From: Novosphingobium sp.
Lineage (GTDB): Bacteria > Pseudomonadota > Alphaproteobacteria > Sphingomonadales > Sphingomonadaceae
DNA: 64,000 nt
Assembly (NCBI GenBank): GCA_024236175.1
Contig: JACKKY010000001.1
Coordinates: 992,001 to 1,056,000 of the forward strand
Reading direction: 5' to 3'
The stretch's first letter is position 1; every line of letters starts with the position of its first letter. The position numbers and the translations under genes were made by a program. The notes beneath the pieces were generated by a model. That model searched no databases and was not told the origin of the DNA. It saw nothing but the letters and a program-made list of their open reading frames with translations. Shown here piece after piece: positions 28,927-44,725 of this stretch.

Positions 28927-28995
28927 TTTCCACGGGTACCACACCTAACGGAAGAACAGGCGCTCCCGCACGGGAACGCCTGTCCTCTGCCGCTC

Positions 28996-29997
28996 TCAGG
29001 CCGATATCGGCGTCATCGCGCCGGATCCGGTTGGAGACGCGAGGATATCGCGCCTGATCGACGGCTTGTAGGTGCGCCAGTCGAAAGGCTCGGTCGCCTG
29101 CCGGCGCAGTACGTGCTCACGGTGCTGGAGTATGATCCGCGCACGCTTGCGCCTAGCCTTGCGGGACGTGAAGGGATTGGCCTTGTCCGGCGGCGCGACC
29201 ACCATCCGGTCAAGCAGCGCCTGGCGCGCTTCCCCCGTCGGTACGGGCCCCTGCGGGAGCTCGAACTTGGCACCTGCAATCGGCGCCCCGGCTGGCGACG
29301 CCATCGCAAACCCGGCGACAGGCTGGCGGTCGTCAGCTTCCGGGAGCGATGCCTCGGGCGCGGTCAGGCGCTTGTCCGCAAGGGCACTGACCGGCGCCAC
29401 ACTGGCCATTTCACCAGGCTGGCGGCGCCGGCGCCTGGAGCGCATCGCAAGAAAGCCGGCCACGCCGCCGAGGCCGAGAATGCCGACAAGCGCGGCAAGC
29501 GCCTCGTCATCCATCGCGAAGGGCTCCGGTGACCCAGACTCGGGTGCCGCCTCGGCGAACGTGGCCGGTCGACGGTCCGAAATGGTCGAAACCGCCGAAG
29601 CTGCGCCGTCATCGGCATCGGATGCGATGTCGGCAGGTGGATTGACCTGCTGCCCGGCAACGGGTTCGGGCTGCACACTGGGCGCAACGGCCGCCACGGC
29701 AGGTCGTTCAGCACTTTGCCCGGCCTTCGCTGCGACGGGTTCGCTGGTATCGGCTACAGTGTCAGAAGGTTCGGTCTCGACAACGGGAACGGAAGGCAGG
29801 ATGACCGTGGGGACCGGAGCGGCCGGAACTGGATCTTCCGGCAAGATCACGACCGGCTCGGGCGGCGAAGCTTCGATCGCCGGTGCAAGGTCGACGGGGG
29901 CAGCCGCCTCTTGGCCGATAGCGGGGCTGGAACCGAGCGCCAGTGCGGCAGAAATCGCCACAGCAGCGCAAAGCGAGCGATGAGGTGTGTACATCAT
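28996..29997 (-). CDS. Hypothetical exported/anchored protein with Pro-rich region and basic C-terminus
   Basis: Not recognised. From ATG 29997 it has 333 residues. A signal peptide covers residues 1-28 (SLCAAVAISAALALGSSPAIG), followed by a Pro/Val/Ala-rich low-complexity region to about 165. A single hydrophobic helix (ALAALVGILGLGGVAGFLAM) near 175-195 is followed immediately by RSRRRRR. The C-terminal 60 residues are Arg/Lys-rich and look conserved in style (NPFTSRKARRKRARIIL, PFDWRTYKPSIRRDIL). The positive-inside rule puts the C-terminus in the cytoplasm. It is divergent from rpoB with a 484-base spacer. Confidence 0.7.
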   Translation of the reverse strand: MMYTPHRSLCAAVAISAALALGSSPAIGQEAAAPVDLAPAIEASPPEPVVILPEDPVPAAPVPTVILPSVPVVETEPSDTVADTSEPVAAKAGQSAERPAVAAVAPSVQPEPVAGQQVNPPADIASDADDGAASAVSTISDRRPATFAEAAPESGSPEPFAMDDEALAALVGILGLGGVAGFLAMRSRRRRRQPGEMASVAPVSALADKRLTAPEASLPEADDRQPVAGFAMASPAGAPIAGAKFELPQGPVPTGEARQALLDRMVVAPPDKANPFTSRKARRKRARIILQHREHVLRRQATEPFDWRTYKPSIRRDILASPTGSGAMTPISA

Positions 29998-30481
29998 GGC
30001 GGTCGAAACGCGCCACGGCGCAAAAGTTCGCTGAGCCAATGTTCAAATTCGGATGAAACGAAGCGATTCCCGCGACGAAGCGCAAGAAAACAATCGTGCT
30101 TATTATTTAATGATTTACCCCGTCTCGCAAGGCGAGGCAGCTGCGCCGGGCGTCGATCGCCATGGGACAATCCCGGCTTTCGCCCGAAGCCGGCCAACGT
30201 TCTTTCCGCCGGTTTGACACCACAGCCGCCGGTGACTATATCACCTCCAGCTCGGCGCTTCGAGCAAGGCGGGTCCATGCGCGGGGACACGCTCAGGAAT
30301 GGAAGCGGCCGGGTTTCCATCTGACGCACAGGCTGCGGGCCAACGACATCCGGATCGGTTGTCGTATGCCATGCGGCCTTTTTGCGTTCGCTGGATTCGC
30401 CTTCGCGCAGAGGCATTAATTTCCGCCGGATGCCGACTGGATCGGCCCGGCCGTTGAGAGCGAAGAGGCAAGACCCCTCCC
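29998..30481. other. Long spacer between divergent hypothetical gene and rpoB
   Basis: 484 bases without a gene. AT-rich around 30085-30120. It contains the rpoB promoter (30214-30242) and a predicted 5' leader of about 230 bases. No riboswitch or known leader was recognised. Confidence 0.6.
30214..30242 (+). promoter_or_regulatory. Sigma-70 promoter of rpoBC
   Basis: TTGACA (30214-30219), 17-base spacer, TATATC (30237-30242): consensus -35 with a strong -10. Start of transcription near 30249. An independent promoter makes sense because rpoBC is detached from rplJL here. Confidence 0.75.
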
Positions 30482-39040
<8,559 letters not shown>

Positions 39041-39075
39041 GCCTCGCCCGACTTGCGGCTTGACCAGAACAAGAG

Positions 39076-39111
39076 GCCCCGCCGGAGAGATCCGGCGGGG
39101 CTTTCTCGTTT
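39076..39111 (+). terminator. Rho-independent terminator of rpoBC
   Basis: An 11-bp stem GCCCCGCCGGA / TCCGGCGGGGC with GAGA loop, followed by TTTCTCGTTT, about 35 bases after the rpoC stop. Confidence 0.9.
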
Positions 39112-39215
39112 GAACTAGTTTCTTGCGACACCTATGATGGTCTCTGCAGCTTGGCGGAGCTGGCGACTGTTAAGCAGCGTTAGTCTGAGAGCCAAAGGCG
39201 ATTGGAACTTTGGTC

Positions 39216-39755
39216 ATGGAATACTGGGGCAGAGTCGCTAGGAGGGCATTCAAGGAAGCTACGGTTGCTGCAAGCTTGGGTTCGGTCGAGCGCATTGCTG
39301 TCAGCCTCCTGACGCAGGCAGTTATCGCTACAGGCATATACATCGGTCTTGGAAGCGCAGGATTCGAAGCAGCGGCTCCTATGCGGATCATCCTCGCAGC
39401 AGCCCCCTTCTTTACGATTCCGATCCTCTTTTTCATCAAGCTTGTCACTGTGCCTGGAGCCATCGACAAGGAGACGCGCGCTTCTATTCCCTCAATACCT
39501 TCTAGAGAACCCGATGGCATCTATCAGTTTGGGCAGCTAGTGGGCCGCGCGATTGGAGCCAAACGCGTTCGAGGTGCATACTATTTCGATGCTATTGAAG
39601 ACATTTACGGTTTCGATCCAGATAGGGAATTCGAGTACCGGAATGTCGTTTTGTACAATAATATGACAAACAACCCCGTGACCAAAGACGTAACCGATAC
39701 GGGAGTAATTTATCGTCCGGTGCTTGGTTGGATTTCCAGAGAACGAAATGGGTGA
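39216..39755 (+). CDS. Hypothetical membrane protein in lower-GC segment
   Basis: Not recognised. A 179-residue protein from ATG 39216 (a TTG two codons earlier is in frame). Two hydrophobic segments, around residues 28-50 (SLLTQAVIATGIYIGLG) and 58-78 (RIILAAAPFFTIPILFFIK), make it a hairpin membrane protein with a roughly 100-residue cytosolic tail (AYYFDAIEDIYGFDPDREFEYR). Base composition is close to even, and third positions are far less G/C-biased than in rpoC or the lipoprotein that follows, a sign of recent acquisition. No integrase, repeats or attachment site were seen at its edges. No clear promoter or ribosome-binding site. Confidence 0.65.
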   Translation: MEYWGRVARRAFKEATVAASLGSVERIAVSLLTQAVIATGIYIGLGSAGFEAAAPMRIILAAAPFFTIPILFFIKLVTVPGAIDKETRASIPSIPSREPDGIYQFGQLVGRAIGAKRVRGAYYFDAIEDIYGFDPDREFEYRNVVLYNNMTNNPVTKDVTDTGVIYRPVLGWISRERNG

Positions 39756-39895
39756 CGAAGGGCTCGCCTCGCATGCCCTTCTGTCTGCGCTTTACCAAAG
39801 GTAGTGTCTTGCCTACGCCGAGCGGATGAAATGACGGGCCGGCACGAGACGGCTTTGCCCTTGGCCATGCCCGCAATCCGGCGTAGTTTTACCGG

Positions 39896-40405
39896 ATGCT
39901 TCGATCCGCTCTCGCGCTGGGCCTTGCTCTCGCCGCGTTGTCCGCCTGCGGCACGGCAACCGGCGATGCGCCCCCTCCGGCTCACACCACTCCTCCGCCG
40001 GTGAGCCCACCGCCGGCGCCTGCCTATCCGGGCCAGACGACCAAGGTCCTGAGCGAGACCGACGCACAGCGACTGCTGCACAACAAGGGCGTCACCCTGC
40101 AGTGGATCGACTGGAACACGCGCGGCACCGCCGTGGTTTCCCCGCGCGACGGCTTGTGGACGCTGCGCGCCGCACAGGCCGGCGGCGATGGCCGGCTGTT
40201 CCTGGACGGAACCATCACAGAGATCGGCGCCGGATATTTCACCTTCGAGGGGACGATCCGCATCACCGACACGCCGGATCCCGGCCGGCAATGCGAGGAC
40301 AACAAGAGCTGGCATTTCGCCGTTACGCAGAACCGGCCCTATTATCGGCTACGCGAATTCGAATGGTGTGACGGGCTGACGGACTACATCGACATCTATT
40401 TCTGA
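39896..40405 (+). CDS. Hypothetical lipoprotein
   Basis: A 169-residue predicted lipoprotein with lipobox LSAC (Cys18). A proline-rich linker (APPPAHTTPPPVSPPPAPAYP) follows, and then a compact domain of about 115 residues with WIDWNTRGTAVVSPRDGLW, two cysteines (residues about 133 and 160) that could form a disulphide, and the ending WCDGLTDYIDIYF. Similar domains are annotated only as unknown in sphingomonads. Likely outer-membrane anchored and periplasmic. Its 3' end overlaps the convergent GNAT gene by ten bases. Confidence 0.78.
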   Translation: MLRSALALGLALAALSACGTATGDAPPPAHTTPPPVSPPPAPAYPGQTTKVLSETDAQRLLHNKGVTLQWIDWNTRGTAVVSPRDGLWTLRAAQAGGDGRLFLDGTITEIGAGYFTFEGTIRITDTPDPGRQCEDNKSWHFAVTQNRPYYRLREFEWCDGLTDYIDIYF

Positions 40406-40881
40406 TCGCCGAAGTCGGACAGCGCATCCCCATCGACCCGCATGATCCGCCATTCGTCCATCGGCCGCGCACCAAGCTTGCGATAGAAGCCGATGGCCGG
40501 CTCGTTCCAGTCAAGCACCGACCATTCGAGCCTCGCGCAGCCGCGCTCTACGGCCATCTGCGCAACCGCAACCAGCAACGCCTTTCCCAATCCGTGTCCG
40601 CGCGCATCGGGCTGGACGAACAGGTCTTCCAGCCAGATGCCGGGCTTGCCTGCAAATGTGGAGAAGGTGTGAAAGAACAGAGCGAAGCCCCGCGGCGACC
40701 CATCGATTTCGCCGATCAGCGCTTCGGCACGCGGATTCGGCCCGAACAGATGGTCGCGGAGTTCGGCTTCGTCGAAACGGACTGCGTGGCTCAGCTTCTC
40801 GTAGTCTGCGAGTTGGCGGATAAAGGACGCGATCAGCGGCAAGTCGGCGGGAATTGAAGGACGAACGGCCGCCGGCATCAC
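40396..40881 (-). CDS. GNAT family N-acetyltransferase
   Basis: A 161-residue acetyltransferase. Motif A for acetyl-CoA is visible as VQPDARGHGLGKALL, preceded by the LEDLFV beta strand, with NEPAIGFYRKLGARPM at motif B. It resembles diamine/spermidine-type acetyltransferases (PADLPLIASFIRQLADYEKL), but the substrate is unproven. Start ATG 40881 overlaps the stop of the pentapeptide-repeat gene by four bases (ATGA), coupling the two in the ispG-led unit. Confidence 0.88.
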   Translation of the reverse strand: MMPAAVRPSIPADLPLIASFIRQLADYEKLSHAVRFDEAELRDHLFGPNPRAEALIGEIDGSPRGFALFFHTFSTFAGKPGIWLEDLFVQPDARGHGLGKALLVAVAQMAVERGCARLEWSVLDWNEPAIGFYRKLGARPMDEWRIMRVDGDALSDFGDQK

Positions 40882-41162
40882 CGCGAAGCGTCCTCGTCGA
40901 ATTCCAGCGAGCCGACGCGCAACCGCTCTATCCTGGCATCGCGCAGCCGCAGCTTGCCGATCGAGAGGCGTCCTATCGCCAGCGCCCCGATCGCGACCGC
41001 TCCCATCGCAAGCGCGCCGAGCGCGAAGGCGCCGACCGCCAGCGCTCCGGCTGACCCGGCTCCCAATGCCCCGGCGCGCCGGACCACCGGTTGATGACTG
41101 CTGTCTTCGACCGGCAGCACTTGCTGCACGAGTTCACTCGGCCGCGTCGGCTTGTCCTGCAT
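40878..41162 (-). CDS. Small pentapeptide-repeat protein
   Basis: A 94-residue protein. From about residue 38 the sequence falls into ten consecutive five-residue units with a hydrophobic fifth position (GALAV GAFAL GALAM GAVAI, then GALAI GRLSI GKLRL RDARI ERLRV GSLEF), matching a short right-handed quadrilateral beta-helix. The N-terminal 35 residues are polar (MQDKPTRPSELVQQVLPVED). It overlaps ispG at its 5' end (29 bases) and the GNAT gene at its 3' end (4 bases), so it is translated from the ispG message. Function unknown; the glycine/alanine-rich face could also pack against a membrane. Confidence 0.72.
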   Translation of the reverse strand: MQDKPTRPSELVQQVLPVEDSSHQPVVRRAGALGAGSAGALAVGAFALGALAMGAVAIGALAIGRLSIGKLRLRDARIERLRVGSLEFDEDASR

Positions 41163-42267
41163 AGTTCGACTCCGCTTCGATTTCGGCAGCCTTCTGTTCC
41201 ACCAGGGCGACGATATGGTCGAGCATGTCCTCGCTCTGGACATGGTGATCGGTCACGCCCGAAAGATAGACCATATGCTTGCCGTTGCCGCCGCCGGTGA
41301 TGCCGATATCGGTTTCGCGGGCTTCGCCCGGCCCGTTGACCACGCAGCCGAGCACTGACAGCGAGAGTGATGTCTTGATGTGCTGAAGACGGTCTTCGAG
41401 CGCCTGGACCGTGCGGATAACGTCGAAACCCTGGCGCGCGCAGCTCGGGCAGGAGACGACGCGCACGCCCCGCGTCCTCAGCCCCAGTGCTTTGAGAATC
41501 TCGAACCCGACGCGCACTTCCTCTTCAGGTTCCGCCGAAAGCGATACGCGGATGGTGTCGCCGATGCCGGCCCAGAGCAGGTTACCCATGCCGATGGAGC
41601 TTTTCACCGTGCCGCCGATCAGACCGCCCGCCTCGGTAATGCCGAGATGCAGCGGACAGTCGACCGCTTCGGCAAGGCCCATATAGGCGGCGACGGCAAG
41701 GAACACGTCGCTGGCTTTCACCGCCACCTTGTATTCGTGGAAATCATGGTCCTGCAGCAGCTTGATATGGTCGAGCGCGCTTTCGACCAGCGCTTCCGGA
41801 CAGGGCTCCCCATATTTCTCCAGCAGGTCCTTCTCGAGGCTGCCGGCATTGACGCCGATGCGGATCGAGCAGCCGTTGGCCTTGGCCGCACGCACCACCT
41901 CTGCAACGCGCTCGCTGCTGCCGATATTGCCCGGGTTGATGCGAAGGCAGGCCGCGCCCGCATCGGCGGCTTCCAGTGCACGCTTGTAGTGGAAATGAAT
42001 GTCGGCGATCAGCGGTACATGTGCGCCGCGCGCGATCTGGTGAAACGCAGCGGTGCTGTCTTCGTCGGGGCAGGAAACCCGGATCAGGTCGGCGCCGGCA
42101 TCCTCGCAGCGGCGAATCTGGTCGATCGTCGCCGCGGCGTCCGCGGTCGGCGTGTTGGTCATGGTCTGCACCGTGATCGGCGCATCGCCGCCGACCGGTA
42201 CCGAACCGACCATGATCTGGCGGCTCCGGCGCCGCTCGATGTTTCGCCAGGGGCGGATCGAAGACAT
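41134..42267 (-). CDS. ispG: 4-hydroxy-3-methylbut-2-enyl diphosphate synthase
   Basis: Converts methylerythritol cyclodiphosphate to HMBPP in the MEP isoprenoid pathway, using a [4Fe-4S] cluster. It has 377 residues from ATG 42267. TIM-barrel motifs include LIRVSCPDEDSTAAF and the RINPGNIG strand, and cluster ligands are seen in SCPSCARQGFDV and LGCVVNGPGEA, with the family glutamate in GPGE. The upstream in-frame extension would run into the divergent transporter's leader and is not conserved. The unit continues into the pentapeptide-repeat and GNAT genes by overlap. Confidence 0.97.
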   Translation of the reverse strand: MSSIRPWRNIERRRSRQIMVGSVPVGGDAPITVQTMTNTPTADAAATIDQIRRCEDAGADLIRVSCPDEDSTAAFHQIARGAHVPLIADIHFHYKRALEAADAGAACLRINPGNIGSSERVAEVVRAAKANGCSIRIGVNAGSLEKDLLEKYGEPCPEALVESALDHIKLLQDHDFHEYKVAVKASDVFLAVAAYMGLAEAVDCPLHLGITEAGGLIGGTVKSSIGMGNLLWAGIGDTIRVSLSAEPEEEVRVGFEILKALGLRTRGVRVVSCPSCARQGFDVIRTVQALEDRLQHIKTSLSLSVLGCVVNGPGEARETDIGITGGGNGKHMVYLSGVTDHHVQSEDMLDHIVALVEQKAAEIEAESNYAGQADAAE

Positions 42268-42337
42268 GGCCGCGATATAGGCCCGCCGGGGCCAAGGGGC
42301 AATGACAGGTCGCCCGGAATGCGGCATGATCGCGGCC

Positions 42338-43345
42338 ATGGAAGAGATCATCCGCTACGATACCAGCTCCGACGACGGGCCTCTCCTGTTCGGCCGGGTG
42401 CTTGACGGCGAGGGCGGCGGGCGCGTGGTCAGCTGGGACGAAGCCCGCGCCTGGCAGGCGGGAAGCCCGGGCGAAATGCTGTGGGTACACCTTCGTTGTA
42501 CCGATCCGACCGTTGCCGAATGGCTCGAAGAAGACCTCGGAATACCGGCGCCAACGGTGAAGATGCTCACCAGCGAGGAGACGCGTCCGCGTGCGTTCCG
42601 CGAAAGCGGCGCACTGGCCGCGACATTGCGGGGCATCAATTTCAATCCGGGCGCCGAGCCCGAGGACATGGTCTCGATGCAACTTTGGTGCGACGGCAGC
42701 AGGCTCGTCACCCTGCGCCGCGAACCGCTGCAGACGCCCCGCGCGACGCTGGCGGAAATCGACGGCGGAGAAGGCCCCGCCGATGCCGGAGCGATCGTCA
42801 CGTCACTGGTCGAACACATGATCGCGCGGATGAGCCAGTCGATCATCGACATGAACGATCGCATCGACAAGCTCGAAATTGCCGATCCCGACGAGGATGC
42901 GGAGGCAATGCTGGCGAAGATCGCCGCGATCCGGCGCAATTGCCTGGCGCTGAAACGCCACATGTCTCCCCAGCACGAAGCTCTGGAACGCATTGCGCAC
43001 GATGCCCCGCACTGGTTCGAGGAGCACGACCGGCGCGAAATCGCGGAAACGATCGATCGCTTGCGCCGCTATCTCGACGATCTCGATATCAGCAAGGAAA
43101 GCGCGCTGGTGCTGCAGGACGACTTGCGCGGGCGCGCCGCCGCCCATTCGGAGCGGACCAGCTACCTGCTGACGATCGTCGCCGCGATCTTCCTGCCGCT
43201 CGGTTTCGTCACCGGACTGCTCGGCATCAATGTCGGCGGCATGCCTGGTATGGAGGATCCCGACGCCTTCTGGATCGTGGCCGGGCTGTGCGTTGCAATC
43301 TTCGCGATGCAGGTAGCTTTGTTCCTGCGCTGGAAATGGCTCTGA
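42338..43345 (+). CDS. CorA/ZntB-type metal ion transporter
   Basis: A homopentameric inner-membrane divalent-cation transporter of the CorA superfamily. It has 335 residues from ATG 42338; an in-frame ATG at 42302 would give 347. A large cytosolic domain with the long helical coiled segment (MIARMSQSIIDMNDRIDKLE) is followed by two C-terminal helices. The selectivity motif after the first reads GINVGGMPG rather than the GMN of Mg2+-specific CorA, which points to the ZntB branch. The ion (Zn2+ or other) is inferred. It is divergent from ispG with a spacer of only 70 bases. Confidence 0.87.
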   Translation: MEEIIRYDTSSDDGPLLFGRVLDGEGGGRVVSWDEARAWQAGSPGEMLWVHLRCTDPTVAEWLEEDLGIPAPTVKMLTSEETRPRAFRESGALAATLRGINFNPGAEPEDMVSMQLWCDGSRLVTLRREPLQTPRATLAEIDGGEGPADAGAIVTSLVEHMIARMSQSIIDMNDRIDKLEIADPDEDAEAMLAKIAAIRRNCLALKRHMSPQHEALERIAHDAPHWFEEHDRREIAETIDRLRRYLDDLDISKESALVLQDDLRGRAAAHSERTSYLLTIVAAIFLPLGFVTGLLGINVGGMPGMEDPDAFWIVAGLCVAIFAMQVALFLRWKWL

Positions 43346-43412
43346 CGACGCGGCGCTTGACAACAAGCACATCCGCTAACAAGTTGACGAACAACGAACG
43401 GGAGTGCGAGCC

Positions 43413-44702
43413 GTGTCTTCAGCAGAAACCGAGACAACGACGGATGTGCGGGATTTCTATTCCGATCCGGCAGTGATCGACGATCCCAGGAGCTATTTCG
43501 ACGCCATGCGTTCGAAATGCCCTGTCGCCAAGGAGCCTTATCTCAACTCGCTCATGGTCACAGGCTATGACGAGGCAATGGAAGTCCTCACGCGCAAGGA
43601 CGGCACTTTTTCCTCGTTGACGTCAGTCGTCGGGCCGAAGCTGCCGCTTCCCTTCCAGCCGGAAGGGGACGACATCAGCGAACAGGTCGAAGCCCATCGC
43701 AGCGAATTCCCGTGGTCAGCCCATCTCGTCTGCTTCGATGGCGAAGTGCATGCGAAGAACCGGGCGCTGATGACCAGCCTGCTGACCTACAAGCGGCTCA
43801 AGGCAAACGAGGATTATCTATACGGACTTGCCGACCGGCTGATCGACGGTTTCATCGGCAATGGCAGGTGCAACGTCGTCACCGACTATGCCCATGCGAC
43901 CACGACTTACGCGATCTGCGATATTCTCGGGATTCCCGAGGAGCACCGTGCCGAGCTTCTGCAGCTGATCGGCCCGGTGCCCAGCCAGCTGGACGGCGAC
44001 GCCGCGCACAAGGTCGGCGCCGATCCGCTGATCTTCCTGAAGGAGCGCTTCGACCAGTATATTGCCGAAAGGCTCGAGAACCCCGGTGACGACTTGTTGT
44101 CGGAGCTTACCCGGCTGCGCTACAAGGACGGCTCGGTGCCCGAGCCTGACCTGCTCTCCCGGCTTGCCCGCTTCCTTTACGGTGCCGGGCAGGACACTAC
44201 TTCGCGGCTCATCGCGCGGTCCATTCTCGAACTCGCCGAGGACAGGGAACTGCAGCAACACATGCGCGCCGAGCCGGGGCGCATCCCCGATCTGATCGAG
44301 GAAGTGCTGCGTTACGATGCGCCCGTGAAATGCGCCTACCGGCTGGCGCTCAAGACAACCGAGGTCGCCGGTGTCGAGGTCCCAGCCGGCACCGTGGTCA
44401 ACATTGCGCTTTCGGCAGCGAGCAACGATCCCGAGCATTTCGAGAATCCCGGAAAGTTCGACATCGACCGACCCGGCAACCGCGATCACCTCGGCTTCAG
44501 CAAGGGCGTGCATGGTTGCCTGGGCGCGCCGCTCGGCCGGCTCGAAACGCGGGTCACGCTGGAACGCATCCTTGCGAGAACATCCGATATCCGGATCGAC
44601 GAGGAACACCACGGCCCCCCGGGCGACCGGACTTACCGTTTCGAGCCGACCTATACATTCCGCAGCCTGGCCGATCTCTATATCGAGTTCGACCCGGCCT
44701 GA
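43413..44702 (+). CDS. Cytochrome P450
   Basis: A 429-residue soluble bacterial P450. The oxygen-binding I-helix motif GAGQDTT (near residue 260), the K-helix EVLR and the heme loop FSKGVHGCLG with heme-ligand Cys369 are all present. Start GTG 43413 has GGGAG eight bases upstream; GTG 43404 lies inside that site. It needs ferredoxin and ferredoxin reductase partners, not encoded nearby. Substrate unknown; the window's dioxygenases and BVMO fit a hydrocarbon or terpenoid oxidation lifestyle. It is convergent with the TonB receptor, 23 bases between the stops. Confidence 0.94.
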   Translation: MSSAETETTTDVRDFYSDPAVIDDPRSYFDAMRSKCPVAKEPYLNSLMVTGYDEAMEVLTRKDGTFSSLTSVVGPKLPLPFQPEGDDISEQVEAHRSEFPWSAHLVCFDGEVHAKNRALMTSLLTYKRLKANEDYLYGLADRLIDGFIGNGRCNVVTDYAHATTTYAICDILGIPEEHRAELLQLIGPVPSQLDGDAAHKVGADPLIFLKERFDQYIAERLENPGDDLLSELTRLRYKDGSVPEPDLLSRLARFLYGAGQDTTSRLIARSILELAEDRELQQHMRAEPGRIPDLIEEVLRYDAPVKCAYRLALKTTEVAGVEVPAGTVVNIALSAASNDPEHFENPGKFDIDRPGNRDHLGFSKGVHGCLGAPLGRLETRVTLERILARTSDIRIDEEHHGPPGDRTYRFEPTYTFRSLADLYIEFDPA

Positions 44703-44725
44703 CGCGGGCTTGAGGCTTGCGGTGC

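Noticed and set aside
39120..39215. tRNA or attachment site at the composition break after rpoC
   Set aside because: No cloverleaf or direct repeat was found on either side.
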